Shown in pieces: positions 8,051 to 16,829 of a DNA stretch of 64,000 bases; position 1 is the stretch's first letter; every line of letters starts with the position of its first letter. Source of the stretch: an uncultured Granulosicoccus sp. Its GTDB lineage: Bacteria; Pseudomonadota; Gammaproteobacteria; Granulosicoccales; Granulosicoccaceae. Under the pieces are notes generated by a model that had not been told where the DNA came from, ran no database searches, and saw only the letters and a list, made by a program, of their open reading frames with translations. The translations under genes were made by a program, and so were the position numbers. The stretch lies in NCBI GenBank assembly GCA_947499955.1, contig CANMQI010000001.1, forward strand, positions 372,001 through 436,000. Direction: 5' to 3'.

Positions 8051-8995
8051 TCAATCGCCGGAGCGCAGCAGTCGCTGAAGCTTGCGAACATGCTTCTGCA
8101 ACTCGGCATCGTCATTGAGACGATCACGGAAGTACCGTTGATTGCGGCTCATGGTGGTCAGGTCCCGATTGAAACGTGCCGCCATTGCCGTCAGGCTGGC
8201 CACTTCCAGTTCCATCGCAAGATAGGTGATGGTCTGCCGGATGCGGCTTTCGTGTCGGGCGCGGCTCTCGCTCTTCAGCTGCGCCTCCTTGACGTCCTCT
8301 TCCTTGCAAACCCGCTTCACCAGTTGGTTGAGCGTCATGATGGGCGGCTTCACCTTGACCGGCTTGAGCGCCTTCTTGGCGAATTTGGCATTGCCAAGCA
8401 GACGTCCACCATCGGTACCGCGCATCAGATCGACTCGCTCGCCTTCGTCCCGACCGGCATCAACGAATTTAGCAAAAGCCTTGCGTGAAGCCTTGTCGGT
8501 CTTGCCGAATGTGGTCAGTACAGTGGAGGTGGTCAACCATGGCGGCTGCTTGTCCGCATCCATGTACGCCTGGTAACTGGTCCACTTGGCCGCGTCTGCC
8601 GACTTTGCCTTGGCATTGCGAACAGGGTTGTTGTGAATGTAACGCACAAGATCGTTGAGGTACTCATCTGGATCGATGAGGATCGCCTTGTAGCGCCCTT
8701 GAAACAGAGCCCCTTCACGCTTGTGGTGCTTGTTGAAATATCGGGTATACCGGAAGGACAGGTTCTGCATCACCTTCGACAGAGGTGCATCACCTACCTG
8801 AATTGCCATTTGCACATGATTCCTTGCCCAGCAGTAAGCGTGCAAGGTGTGCCCGAAGCGCTGAGCTCCTTCTTCCACCAGTGATTCCCACGCTCGGCGA
8901 TCAGCAACTGTCTTGAATATCGGTTGCTGGTCAAGCCCTGTGAGAGTCACATGGTAGACGGCTCCTGAAAAATGAATCCTGGGTTTTCTGGCCAT
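8051..8995 (-). CDS. REP-associated tyrosine transposase-like protein (Y1_Tnp) with altered HUH motif
   Basis: 314 residues from the ATG 8993-8995 (MARKPRIHFSGAVYHVTLTG, the usual N-terminus of this family); a TTG two codons upstream is an alternative. The Y1 transposase domain spans about residues 5-135: LHAYCWARNHVQMAIQ, LSFRYTRYFNKHHKREG, LFQGRYKAILID, and RYIHNNPVRN, which likely includes the catalytic tyrosine. The metal-binding HUH is normally His-x-His; here it reads His-Val-Gln (codons CAT GTG CAA). A C-terminal helical segment (about 215-305, MTLNQLVKRVCKEED, LTAMAARFNRDLTTMSR) resembles the DnaA-C-like domain of a RAYT subgroup. No terminal repeats or IS ends are seen, so this is a single-copy domesticated-type gene. 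Confidence 0.85.
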   Translation of the reverse strand: MARKPRIHFSGAVYHVTLTGLDQQPIFKTVADRRAWESLVEEGAQRFGHTLHAYCWARNHVQMAIQVGDAPLSKVMQNLSFRYTRYFNKHHKREGALFQGRYKAILIDPDEYLNDLVRYIHNNPVRNAKAKSADAAKWTSYQAYMDADKQPPWLTTSTVLTTFGKTDKASRKAFAKFVDAGRDEGERVDLMRGTDGGRLLGNAKFAKKALKPVKVKPPIMTLNQLVKRVCKEEDVKEAQLKSESRARHESRIRQTITYLAMELEVASLTAMAARFNRDLTTMSRNQRYFRDRLNDDAELQKHVRKLQRLLRSGD

Positions 8996-9337
8996 TGTCA
9001 ATTGAAGTTATGATTTAACGTGCGAGCGATGACACGGGTGCCAATACAACTACCTTATGACACACGCGATTCCTTGAGACATAAAACGAAAGTACCCTTC
9101 AGGGCCATCAATTGTATTTCGTCTATGTGTCATACATTGTATCCGGCAAGTTTTTCCATACTGCCAAATGCATCTTGCGTTCAGACCCTGTAGAAAAACT
9201 GTACCTTGTAAAGTACGCTCGTTGAGCGCCGATGTCTTACACTATGATGTCACTGTTGGCATATTCAAGCTGACACGGTAATTGTCACCTGCAATTGACA
9301 TTGCCTCGACAGCCTGACTCTACCTGAAAACAACACC
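8996..9337. other. Intergenic region between the transposase-like gene and dgt
   Basis: These 342 bases separate divergent genes. They hold a probable dgt promoter (9256-9284), a short inverted pair tatgacaca (9056-9064) / tgtgtcata (9126-9134), and gtaccttgtaaagtac near 9200, a small imperfect palindrome. No convincing REP/BIME array, small gene or tRNA is visible. Confidence 0.5.
9256..9284 (+). promoter_or_regulatory. Candidate sigma-70 promoter for dgt
   Basis: TTGGCA (9256-9261) and TAATTG (9279-9284) are separated by 17 bases, about 55 bases before the dgt ATG. The -35 is a five-of-six match to consensus; the -10 is weaker. Confidence 0.4.
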
Positions 9338-10690
9338 ATGACCGGGACTGACCATGTCGATCCTGGCAGGAGCAACACCTTGAGCGCCTGGCTAGAACGA
9401 CGATCAGAATACCAGAGCCATCCGGGGCGCGGATTCAATAGTACCCGAGAAGATAGCCAGTATCAGCGTGATCGCGCCCGAATCATTCACAGCGCATCTT
9501 TCCGCAGTCTGCAGTCCAAGACTCAGGTGCTGGGCCTGGGTGAAAGCGACTTCTACCGTACCCGCCTCACACACTCTCTGGAAGTGGCACAAGTCGGTTC
9601 CGGTATTTGCGAATGGCTGCGCGATCAACCGGAAAATGCCGACTACGAGCCGCTGATACCCTCATTCAGCCTCATCGAGGCCATCTGCCTGGCCCACGAC
9701 ATTGGACACTCACCCTTCGGTCATGGTGGCGAAGTCGCCATGAACACCATGATGCGTGACCACGGCGGCTTCGAGGCCAATGGTCAGACTTTGCGTATTC
9801 TGGCTCGCCTGGGGGAGTATTCACCCGATTCCGGGCTCGACCTGACTCGCAGGGCGATGCTGGGGACCATCAAATACCCCACGACTTATTCCAGGGTCTG
9901 CAACTACGTCCCCGTAGCACAGGACAACCCTCTGAACATAGATCAATGGGCTCCCCCGAAGTGCATCTACGACTCCGAATCCGATGTTCTCGACTGGCTG
10001 TTGGAGCCCTTTTCGCCCACTGATCGCGACAGATTTCTGACGACTGAATCATCGCCGCTCGGCCATGGCCGTACACGCTACAAGTCTCTGGATACCAGCA
10101 TCATGGAGCTGGCGGACGACATCGCCTATGGTGTTCATGATCTCGAGGATGCACTGGCTCTGGGCCTGGTCGATCGCGACGCATGGATGGAGCAGGTTGC
10201 GGCAAGACTGCTGGAGTGGCCTGAGAATCCCATCAACAGGCATATGGAGGAATTCAACCGCCTGCTGTTCAGCGCCTCGGCCAAGGACCGCAAGCATGCC
10301 ATCAGCCGTTTCGTGGGTTACCTCATCCGCAGCATTGTCATCGAGGAGCAAGACGCCTTTGATGCCCCCTTGCTGAGATTACAGACAGTCATGGAACCAC
10401 TGGCCTACAGGATCCTCAGACTGATCAAGGATTTTGTCATGAGTCATGTGATATTCCGTCCTGAATTGCAAATGCTGCAATACAAGGGGCAGCGAGTCGT
10501 CGTCCGCCTGTTCGAAATATTCGCTGCCAACCCGCAACGACTTTTGCCGATCCCGGTGTTCGCGCAATACGAACAGGTTGGTCTACGGGCCATAGCCGAC
10601 TATCTGTCCAGCATGACCGATGTATCGGCCGGCAAGCTCTACCACAAACTGCTCAGCCCTACCTCGGGTTCGATATTCGACAGGCCATGA
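9338..10690 (+). CDS. dgt: Deoxyguanosinetriphosphate triphosphohydrolase-like protein (HD domain)
   Basis: 450 residues. dGTPases split dGTP to deoxyguanosine and triphosphate. The HD metal-binding residues are visible: TRLTHSLEVAQVG (first His), CLAHDIGHSPFGHGGE (HD pair) and MELADDIAYGVHDLEDA (last Asp). The N-terminal FNSTREDSQYQRDRARIIHS and FRSLQSKTQV are dGTPase signatures that include the substrate loop. The stop codon lies inside a 36-bp perfect palindrome. The gene stands alone, convergent with the FAD/Fe-S oxidoreductase gene. Confidence 0.92.
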   Translation: MTGTDHVDPGRSNTLSAWLERRSEYQSHPGRGFNSTREDSQYQRDRARIIHSASFRSLQSKTQVLGLGESDFYRTRLTHSLEVAQVGSGICEWLRDQPENADYEPLIPSFSLIEAICLAHDIGHSPFGHGGEVAMNTMMRDHGGFEANGQTLRILARLGEYSPDSGLDLTRRAMLGTIKYPTTYSRVCNYVPVAQDNPLNIDQWAPPKCIYDSESDVLDWLLEPFSPTDRDRFLTTESSPLGHGRTRYKSLDTSIMELADDIAYGVHDLEDALALGLVDRDAWMEQVAARLLEWPENPINRHMEEFNRLLFSASAKDRKHAISRFVGYLIRSIVIEEQDAFDAPLLRLQTVMEPLAYRILRLIKDFVMSHVIFRPELQMLQYKGQRVVVRLFEIFAANPQRLLPIPVFAQYEQVGLRAIADYLSSMTDVSAGKLYHKLLSPTSGSIFDRP

Positions 10691-10716
10691 TCCGCCGATC
10701 GGCGGATCATGGCCTG
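10681..10716. repeat. 36-bp perfect palindrome covering the dgt stop codon
   Basis: Bases 10681-10698 are the exact reverse complement of 10699-10716; the centre reads ccgatcgg. It contains the last codons and stop of dgt and ends five bases before the end of the convergent oxidoreductase gene. Either transcript would fold into an 18-bp stem (no loop in the ideal pairing). There is no T-tract. It may be a shared terminator, a protein site, or a REP-like element. Confidence 0.9.
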
Positions 10717-10721
10717 ATGCT

Positions 10722-13700
10722 CTACAGCAGTACCTGCTCCACCCCGCCCTGATTGGCACGATCGACGAAATCATTGGCCCAGTTTTCACCAAACAGGCCT
10801 TTGGCCAACTCGACGACGATGTAATCGGTATCCATGCCGGTTTCATCGCGGTAGCGACTCAAGCCTTGCACACAGGCCGGACATGAGGTCATCATCTTGA
10901 CATCATGCTGTGTCTGACCCTTGCTGACACCGTTGGCTTCCAGATTGGCCACCAGCTCATTCGCCTTGCGCTGACGTACCTGAGAGGCGATATCCGGCCG
11001 CGCCACCGCAAAGGTACCTGCCTCCCCGCAACACCTGTCCGACAACGTAACCGGCTTGCCTAGCAGCGCCTCGGTCACTTTGATCGGCTGGTAGGTCTTC
11101 ATCGGGCTGTGACACGGGTCGTGATAGACATAGTGCTCACCACTGACCCCGTCCAGCGAGTACTGCTTTTCCATCAGATATTCGTGAATATCCAGCAAGC
11201 GGCAACCCGGGAATATCTTCTCGAACTCATACTTCAGCAACTGGTCCATACAGGTGCCGCAAGACACGATTACCGTCTTGATATCCAGGTAGTTCAGCGT
11301 ATTGGCAACCCGGTGAAACAACACCCGGTTTTCGGTAGTGATCTGCTTGCCCTTGTCCACATCTCCGGTGGATGTCTGTGGATATCCGCAGCACAGATAC
11401 CCTGGTGGCAGAACGGTCTTGCTCCCGGTGTCATACAACATGGCAAGTGTGGCCAGCCCCACCTGACTGAACAGGCGCTCCGAGCCACACCCCGGGAAGT
11501 AGAACACGGCATCACTGTCATCCGTCGCCTTCTCAGGATTCCGGATGATCGGTACATAGTCGCGGTTCTCGATACCCAGCAGAGCCCGGGTCGTCTTTGC
11601 AGGCAGCATCTTGCGATTCGGCAACTTGCGATTGACGAAGTGTACGACCTGCTCTATCGGCTTGGCAGGCTCACTGGTATTGGGTGGTTGTTGACGACTG
11701 TGACGGACAGCCGGTAACTTGCCCAGCACGGAACTGGCCGCACGTTGCGCCTGAAACCCCCACTCGGCCATGCCTTTGCGCATGATCTTGATGGTGGCCG
11801 GATCCTTCGCATTGAGAAATGCCATGGATACCTGGGTACCCAGGCTGAAGTTCTTCTGGCCACGATCCTTCAGAATCTTGCGCATGGTGATGGACACATC
11901 ACCGAAGTCGATATCGACCGGACAGGGCGCCAGACACTTGTGGCAGACCGTACAGTGGTCGGCAATGTTGTTCATCTCGTCGAAGTGCCTGATGGACAGG
12001 CCCCGACGAGTCTGCTCCTCATAGAGAAACGCTTCGATGATCAGACCCGTACCCAGCACCTTGTTGCGAGGCGAGTAGAGCAGATTGGCACCCGGCGCAT
12101 GCGTGGTACACACAGGCTTGCATTTACCGCATCGCAGACAGTCCTTGATGCTGTCATTGAGCGCTCCGAGCTCACTCTGTTCGAGAATCAGCGCTTCCTG
12201 CTGTACCAGTCGCAAGGACGGCGTATAGGCATTATCCAGACTGGAGCCGGGCATCAGCTTGCCCTTGTTGAAATGCCCCTCGGGATCCACTGCCTGCTTG
12301 TAGTCGGCAAAGGCGCTGACCACACTCTCGTCCATGTACTGCATCTTGGTCAGACCGATACCGTGCTCACCCGATATCACCCCATCGAGCAGACGTGCCA
12401 GCTCCATGACCCGGTCAACGATGCCTTCAGCCTGGCGCATCATCGTGTAGTCGTTGGAATTGACCGGAATATTGGTATGAATGTTTCCGTCACCCGCGTG
12501 CATATGCAACGCGGCGAACAGGCGCTGTGGCCGCCATTGACCATGAATGTCGTCGATTTTCTTCAACAGGCGAACATACCGCTTGCCCGAGAAGCGATCC
12601 TTCAGCGGTTTTTCAACCGATGCGCGATAGGAAATCTCGTCCTCGCGCCCCAGCAACGCCTTCACACACTCGTCCTGCTCTACCGGTTCTCGCCGGTCGC
12701 GCAGTGCCTGGATGAATTGCTGTTCCGAATGCTGCAACTGATCATAGAGTGCCGCCCACTTGTCGTAGACCACATCCAGCATGGCAGCGCCCGCTGCCAG
12801 ACTGCCATGCACGATCGCACTGCCCTCTTCCGAATCATCGGCCGGGCTCGCCACCAACGCACGCGACTCATCCGACTTCAACAGCCGCCTGACTTCATCG
12901 AGCATGCGCAACTTGTTGCTCAGTGAATGTTCGATATTGATGCGCTCGATGCCTTCGCTGTAGTCGGCAAGCCGCGGCAGCGGGATGACCACATCTTCAT
13001 TAATCTTGAAGGCATTGGTGTGCGCTGCAATGGCGGCAGTCCGTGAACGTGCGGCCCAGAATTGCTTGCGGGCTTCCGCACTGATGGCAATGAAGCCTTC
13101 AGCCCCGCGCTTGTTGACCAGCTGTACCACGCCGGAGGCAACCTTGCCCAGCAGGTTCTCGTCATCGCTGACGATATCAGCCATCAGCAACATCCGTGGC
13201 AACTCCCCACGAGCGGCCTTGGCGCTGTACTTGACTGCCTTGATATAGCGGTCATCCAGATGCTCGAGACCGGCCAGCAGGATGCCGTCAGTCGCATCGA
13301 TGAAGTCCTTGACCTCCGTAATTCCCAGAACGGCCTGTCTCAGGTCTCGCCCATAGAACTCCATGCAGACGGTTCGCACGTGTTCCGGCATGCGGTGCAG
13401 GATGAAGACCGCCGAGGTGATCAGACCATCACACCCCTCTTTCTGCACGCCCGGCAGGCCCCCGAGAAACTTGTCGGTGACATCCTTGCCCAGACCCTGC
13501 TGTCGCAGGCTGGCACCCGGTGCATCGATGACCCAGGGCTCGCCAATGACTTCATTGGTATCGGCATTCCGTCGCGTCACCCGAAACTGCACGACGGGCT
13601 GCACGTGAATCTTGCCCAGATTGTGCGCAAGGCGCTCGATATCCAGCCAATGCCCATCCGGATCAACCATGCGCCAGGAAAGCAGATTGTCGAGCGTTGT

Positions 13701-14615
13701 TCCCCACAGCACGGCTTTCTTGCCACCGGCGTTCATGGCAATGTTGCCGCCGATGGTGGAGGCATCCTGCGAGGTCGGGTCGACGGCAAAGGCCAGGCCC
13801 ATGGCTTGCGCATCTTCGCTGACGCGACGCGTGACCACGCCGGCTTCGACGCGAATCGTGTGAATCTGCCGCTCCGGCAGATCCTGCTCAGCCGGCAAGC
13901 TGATCGCCTGCACAGCCCCTCGCGCATCCAGTTTTTCCAGATTGATGACAGCCGTGCGAGCGTGTAGCGGGATTGCGCCACCCGTGTAACCGGTGCCGCC
14001 TCCTCTGGGAATCATGGTCAATGACAATGCAATGCACTGCTTGATGATGCCGGGCAATTCTGCCTCGCTATCCGGCGTCAGGACGACGAACGGCAATTCG
14101 ACGCGCCAGTCGGTCGCATCGGTTACGTGAGACACACGTGACAAGCCGTCAAAGCGCACATTATCAGCGTGAGTGACACCGCGCATCTGCTGCAGCGTGC
14201 GCTTGCGCAGTGCCTGCATGTCGGTGAGCCGCAACTGGAAAGCCCCGATGGCATCGCTTGCCAGACGGATGAGCTCTTCGACTCGCGTGTCGTCACCGGC
14301 ACGCTCGACGATCTGTGCCACGCGATGGCGCAAGGCTTCGACCAGCGCATTGCGTCGCTTGCGATTACTCAGCAAATCTTCCTGGATGAAGGGATTCCGG
14401 TCGATGACCCAGATATCACCCAGTACCTCGAACAGCATGCGCGCCGACTGCCCGGTCTGTCTCTCACTGCGCAGGGACTGGATCAGTGCCCAGCCACTTT
14501 CCCCCAGATAGCGCAATGCTATCTCTCGATCGGAGAACGAGGTGTAGTTGTACGGTATCTCCCGCAACTGGCTTGCGGGAAGTTCGATCGGATCTTTGAC
14601 CAATGGTGCATTCAT
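10722..14615 (-). CDS. Large FAD-linked oxidase / Fe-S / CCG-domain oxidoreductase (D-lactate or 2-hydroxyacid dehydrogenase type)
   Basis: 1297 residues from the ATG 14613-14615 (MNAPLVKDPIELP); a TTG 11 codons upstream is less likely. Domains in order: an N-terminal region of about 150 residues resembling DUF3683; a PCMH-type FAD domain (MIPRGGGTGYTGGAIPLHAR, DPTSQDASTIGGNIAMNAGG); an FAD-oxidase C-terminal domain (HMHAGDGNIHTNIPVNS, SGEHGIGLTKMQYM); two 4Fe-4S motifs (CLRCGKCKPVC, CTVCHKCLAPC); and a GlpC/LutA-like CCG module (CCGYPQTSTGDV, CGTCMDQL, YHDPCHS, CCGEAGTFAV). This is GlcD and GlcF/LutA functions in one chain, passing electrons from a 2-hydroxyacid through FAD and Fe-S clusters to a carrier. 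The substrate is not determined. It is monocistronic, upstream of nothing co-directional until rpsI. Confidence 0.88.
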   Translation of the reverse strand: MNAPLVKDPIELPASQLREIPYNYTSFSDREIALRYLGESGWALIQSLRSERQTGQSARMLFEVLGDIWVIDRNPFIQEDLLSNRKRRNALVEALRHRVAQIVERAGDDTRVEELIRLASDAIGAFQLRLTDMQALRKRTLQQMRGVTHADNVRFDGLSRVSHVTDATDWRVELPFVVLTPDSEAELPGIIKQCIALSLTMIPRGGGTGYTGGAIPLHARTAVINLEKLDARGAVQAISLPAEQDLPERQIHTIRVEAGVVTRRVSEDAQAMGLAFAVDPTSQDASTIGGNIAMNAGGKKAVLWGTTLDNLLSWRMVDPDGHWLDIERLAHNLGKIHVQPVVQFRVTRRNADTNEVIGEPWVIDAPGASLRQQGLGKDVTDKFLGGLPGVQKEGCDGLITSAVFILHRMPEHVRTVCMEFYGRDLRQAVLGITEVKDFIDATDGILLAGLEHLDDRYIKAVKYSAKAARGELPRMLLMADIVSDDENLLGKVASGVVQLVNKRGAEGFIAISAEARKQFWAARSRTAAIAAHTNAFKINEDVVIPLPRLADYSEGIERINIEHSLSNKLRMLDEVRRLLKSDESRALVASPADDSEEGSAIVHGSLAAGAAMLDVVYDKWAALYDQLQHSEQQFIQALRDRREPVEQDECVKALLGREDEISYRASVEKPLKDRFSGKRYVRLLKKIDDIHGQWRPQRLFAALHMHAGDGNIHTNIPVNSNDYTMMRQAEGIVDRVMELARLLDGVISGEHGIGLTKMQYMDESVVSAFADYKQAVDPEGHFNKGKLMPGSSLDNAYTPSLRLVQQEALILEQSELGALNDSIKDCLRCGKCKPVCTTHAPGANLLYSPRNKVLGTGLIIEAFLYEEQTRRGLSIRHFDEMNNIADHCTVCHKCLAPCPVDIDFGDVSITMRKILKDRGQKNFSLGTQVSMAFLNAKDPATIKIMRKGMAEWGFQAQRAASSVLGKLPAVRHSRQQPPNTSEPAKPIEQVVHFVNRKLPNRKMLPAKTTRALLGIENRDYVPIIRNPEKATDDSDAVFYFPGCGSERLFSQVGLATLAMLYDTGSKTVLPPGYLCCGYPQTSTGDVDKGKQITTENRVLFHRVANTLNYLDIKTVIVSCGTCMDQLLKYEFEKIFPGCRLLDIHEYLMEKQYSLDGVSGEHYVYHDPCHSPMKTYQPIKVTEALLGKPVTLSDRCCGEAGTFAVARPDIASQVRQRKANELVANLEANGVSKGQTQHDVKMMTSCPACVQGLSRYRDETGMDTDYIVVELAKGLFGENWANDFVDRANQGGVEQVLL

Positions 14616-14716
14616 GACGTCGACAGTACACTCAATGACGCTTTGCAATAAGCAGGTTTAGACAATAATTCATGTTACGAATCGACAGGCATTGCGGACC
14701 GTCGATTCGCAGAAAC

Positions 14717-14741
14717 AAAAAAGCCCCGACTTGCGGGGCTT
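14717..14741 (-). terminator. Rho-independent terminator of rplM-rpsI
   Basis: Read on the minus strand, the arms aagccccg / cggggctt (14721-14728, 14734-14741) form an 8-bp stem with a 5-base loop, directly followed by a run of six T (14717-14722 complement). It lies 48 bases past the rpsI stop. Confidence 0.92.
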
Positions 14742-14788
14742 CTTTTGCAATAGCTTGACGAAACTGCCGAAGCAGCTCCGGGAAGTTC

Positions 14789-15181
14789 TTATCGCTTGGA
14801 GTACTGAGTCGCTTTACGAGCCTTGCGAAGGCCGACCTTCTTACGCTCGACTTCACGAGCATCACGAGTCAGGAATCCAGCACCGCGCAATGTCACACGC
14901 AGCGTTTCGTCATATGACAGCAACGCACGGGAGATACCCAGACGAATGGCACCGGCTTGACCACTACCACCACCACCTTTGACCGTGATGTTGAAGTCGA
15001 AGTTACCCAGCGTATCAGTACGCTCGAGTGGCTGGCGAATGACCATATGCGCAGTCTTTCGACCGAAATACTCGTCAAGCGGCTTGTCGTTGACGGTGAT
15101 CTTGCCACTGCCGGAGTTCATGAACACTCGAGCTGTAGAAGACTTTCGACGGCCAGTGCCGTAATACTGTTGAGCTGCCAT
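14789..15181 (-). CDS. rpsI: 30S ribosomal protein S9
   Basis: 130 residues, full length for the family. It contains [17 protein letters not shown] at the N-terminus, the glycine-rich [20 protein letters not shown] signature and the basic C-terminal tail ending QYSKR, which in S9 contacts P-site tRNA. It begins two bases after the rplM stop, the standard L13-S9 operon, and ends at a strong intrinsic terminator. Confidence 0.99.
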   Translation of the reverse strand: MAAQQYYGTGRRKSSTARVFMNSGSGKITVNDKPLDEYFGRKTAHMVIRQPLERTDTLGNFDFNITVKGGGGSGQAGAIRLGISRALLSYDETLRVTLRGAGFLTRDAREVERKKVGLRKARKATQYSKR

Positions 15182-15183
15182 AC

Positions 15184-15621
15184 TTATTTCAGTTCCAGGA
15201 GCTGGGGCTGTTGAGCCTGGTGTGTGTGCTTGTCGTCCGCGAACACACGCAACTTGCCGTACATGGCACGTCCCAGAGGATTCTTTGGAAGCATTCCCTT
15301 AACGGCCAGTTCGATGATTCGCTCTGGATGAGTTTGCTGCAACTTCTCGAAGTTTGTAGTCTTGAGGTTGCCGATGTAACCAGTGTGGTGACGGTACAAC
15401 TTGTTCTTGGCCTTGTTGCCAGTCACTTCCACTTTGGAAGCATTGATGACAACCATGTAATCACCCGTGTCCACATGGGGGGTGTAGATGGCCTTGTGCT
15501 TGCCACGCAGACGGCGGGCACATTCTGTTGCTACGTTACCGAGCGTCTTGCCTTCAGCATCGATAACGAACCAATCACGTTTAACCTCTGCAGGTTTTGC
15601 GCTGACGGTAGTCTTGTTCAC
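15184..15621 (-). CDS. rplM: 50S ribosomal protein L13
   Basis: 145 residues beginning [20 protein letters not shown] from a GTG at 15619-15621, which aligns with the E. coli N-terminus. Family blocks: [50 protein letters not shown]. The open frame continues to 15690, but that extension covers the promoter -10 and -35, so the GTG start is well supported. First gene of rplM-rpsI. Confidence 0.97.
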   Translation of the reverse strand: MNKTTVSAKPAEVKRDWFVIDAEGKTLGNVATECARRLRGKHKAIYTPHVDTGDYMVVINASKVEVTGNKAKNKLYRHHTGYIGNLKTTNFEKLQQTHPERIIELAVKGMLPKNPLGRAMYGKLRVFADDKHTHQAQQPQLLELK

Positions 15622-15661
15622 GTATATATCTCGGTAGGGCACTGTCGAAACTAAGCCCACA

Positions 15662-15690
15662 ATTGTAAAGGAGGTTTGCATGAATCTCAA
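15662..15690 (-). promoter_or_regulatory. Sigma-70 promoter of rplM-rpsI
   Basis: On the minus strand TTGAGA (15690-15685) and TACAAT (15667-15662) are exactly 17 bases apart, each one or two bases from consensus. Transcription would begin near 15655, leaving a leader of about 34 bases before the GTG. Confidence 0.75.
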
Positions 15691-16245
15691 CCATCAGGAG
15701 AACATTTCCTGTGCTGATGCGAACCCTGTAACAGAGTACTGGCCCACATTTTCATGAATCAGGCATTGACACGCAAAGAGCCAGTGCGGCCAATCGGGGC
15801 CACACTGTAAACCATCCCGGGAAGTTGATGGAGGAGAAAACGTCACTTGCGTGATGTTCCGGCAGCAATCGACAGGCCAGGTTTCCCTCCCCGACACTGA
15901 CACTGCACCGATCCTGCACCCATTATTTGTATAAGAATTTGTATAAGAAACACTGTATTGCTGTTAGCACACTCGACGTCAGCGGCAGAACAACGCCAGC
16001 ACTACAGTGCCTTGTTGACACCAAACCTGCCGATCTGCTGCCTTGACCAGACCGACAAGGCTGTGGAGAGCCGCGTTTGTAACACTACAACAGCAGTCAA
16101 CTAACACGTAGCCATTCGGCTGTTCACACCGTATCACTGCCAATCGGACTTGCCCACCCGATGACTATCAGGTGCACAGTCAACCAACTCGACTGTGGGT
16201 GCTCGGCAGTACGGGCATTACCGATCAACGGCCACCTGTAAACCC
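15691..16245. other. Intergenic region upstream of rplM, downstream of the OsmC gene
   Basis: These 555 bases lie between two minus-strand genes. A perfect 12-base tandem duplication (15925-15948) sits in the middle. No credible gene, RNA gene or further hairpin was recognised; the one minus-strand frame here (15694-15903) has no family resemblance. Confidence 0.5.
15925..15948. repeat. Two perfect tandem copies of a 12-base unit
   Basis: The unit atttgtataaga occurs at 15925-15936 and again at 15937-15948. Each copy contains a TATAAG -10-like core. It lies about 235 bases upstream of the rplM promoter and may be a regulator site or simple slippage. Confidence 0.7.
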
Positions 16246-16662
16246 TCAGCTTTCGATGATTTCCCACGTATAGGTAATGGTTGCGCTCTTTTCGAGCATC
16301 TTGGTCGCCGAGCAGTACTTCTCGGCAGAGAGAGTCACTGCGCGCTCTACATGCCTGGCGCTCAAATCCTTCCCCCAGACCTTGAAATGGGCCTTTATGT
16401 CGGTAAACACCTGCGGAATGTCCTCTGCCCGCTCAGCATCGAGAGCCACTTCCACGTCAATGACGTTCTGGCGAGACTTTTGCAACATCAGCACAACATC
16501 GAAAGCAGTGCAACCACCCAGACCGATAAGAAGCATTTCCATGGGACGAACGCCCAGATTGCGGCCGCCGTGTTCAGGAGAGCCATCCATGACCACTGAG
16601 TGGCCACTACCGGACTCACCAACAAAGCTCATATGATCAAGCCATTTTACTCGTGCGTGCAA
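16246..16662 (-). CDS. OsmC-family peroxiredoxin-like protein (YhfA type)
   Basis: OsmC-fold proteins reduce organic hydroperoxides through two cysteines. MEMLLIGLGGCTAFDVVLML and LSAEKYCSATKMLEKSATI carry the pair in the YhfA arrangement. I start it at a TTG (16660-16662) giving MHARVKWLDHMSFVGES and 138 residues, close to E. coli YhfA (134). The frame extends to 16743, but the extra 27 residues overlap the crp leader and match nothing in the family. The gene is divergent from crp; this neighbourhood is also known from other gammaproteobacteria. Confidence 0.85.
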   Translation of the reverse strand: MHARVKWLDHMSFVGESGSGHSVVMDGSPEHGGRNLGVRPMEMLLIGLGGCTAFDVVLMLQKSRQNVIDVEVALDAERAEDIPQVFTDIKAHFKVWGKDLSARHVERAVTLSAEKYCSATKMLEKSATITYTWEIIES

Positions 16663-16829
16663 CGTTACTCGTCCTCGTGTCCTGAATCGGCCACGCGCGG
16701 TGGTGTCGATTTCATTGAAGAATTTAAAAATACCGCCGATCAATGTTTGACGTTAGACAAAAACAGTCTGGAGGGTCAATACAGACCCATCAGGTTCTTG
16801 CGCAAACCTTGAGTACGGAGAATCACAAA

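Noticed and set aside
8051..8995. Complete insertion sequence
   Set aside because: No subterminal palindromes, direct repeats or second gene flank it; it fits a stand-alone RAYT-type gene instead.
11745..12926. Long plus-strand open frame (393 codons) opposite the FAD/Fe-S oxidoreductase
   Set aside because: It lies wholly antisense to a gene with many diagnostic motifs; its translation is rich in His/Arg/Gln and resembles no family, as expected of a shadow frame in GC-rich DNA.
15694..15903. Small minus-strand gene upstream of rplM
   Set aside because: No family match and no start signals; treated as chance frame.
16663..16743. N-terminal extension of the OsmC protein
   Set aside because: The added residues match no OsmC member and would overlap the crp control region; the TTG at 16662 gives the normal family length.
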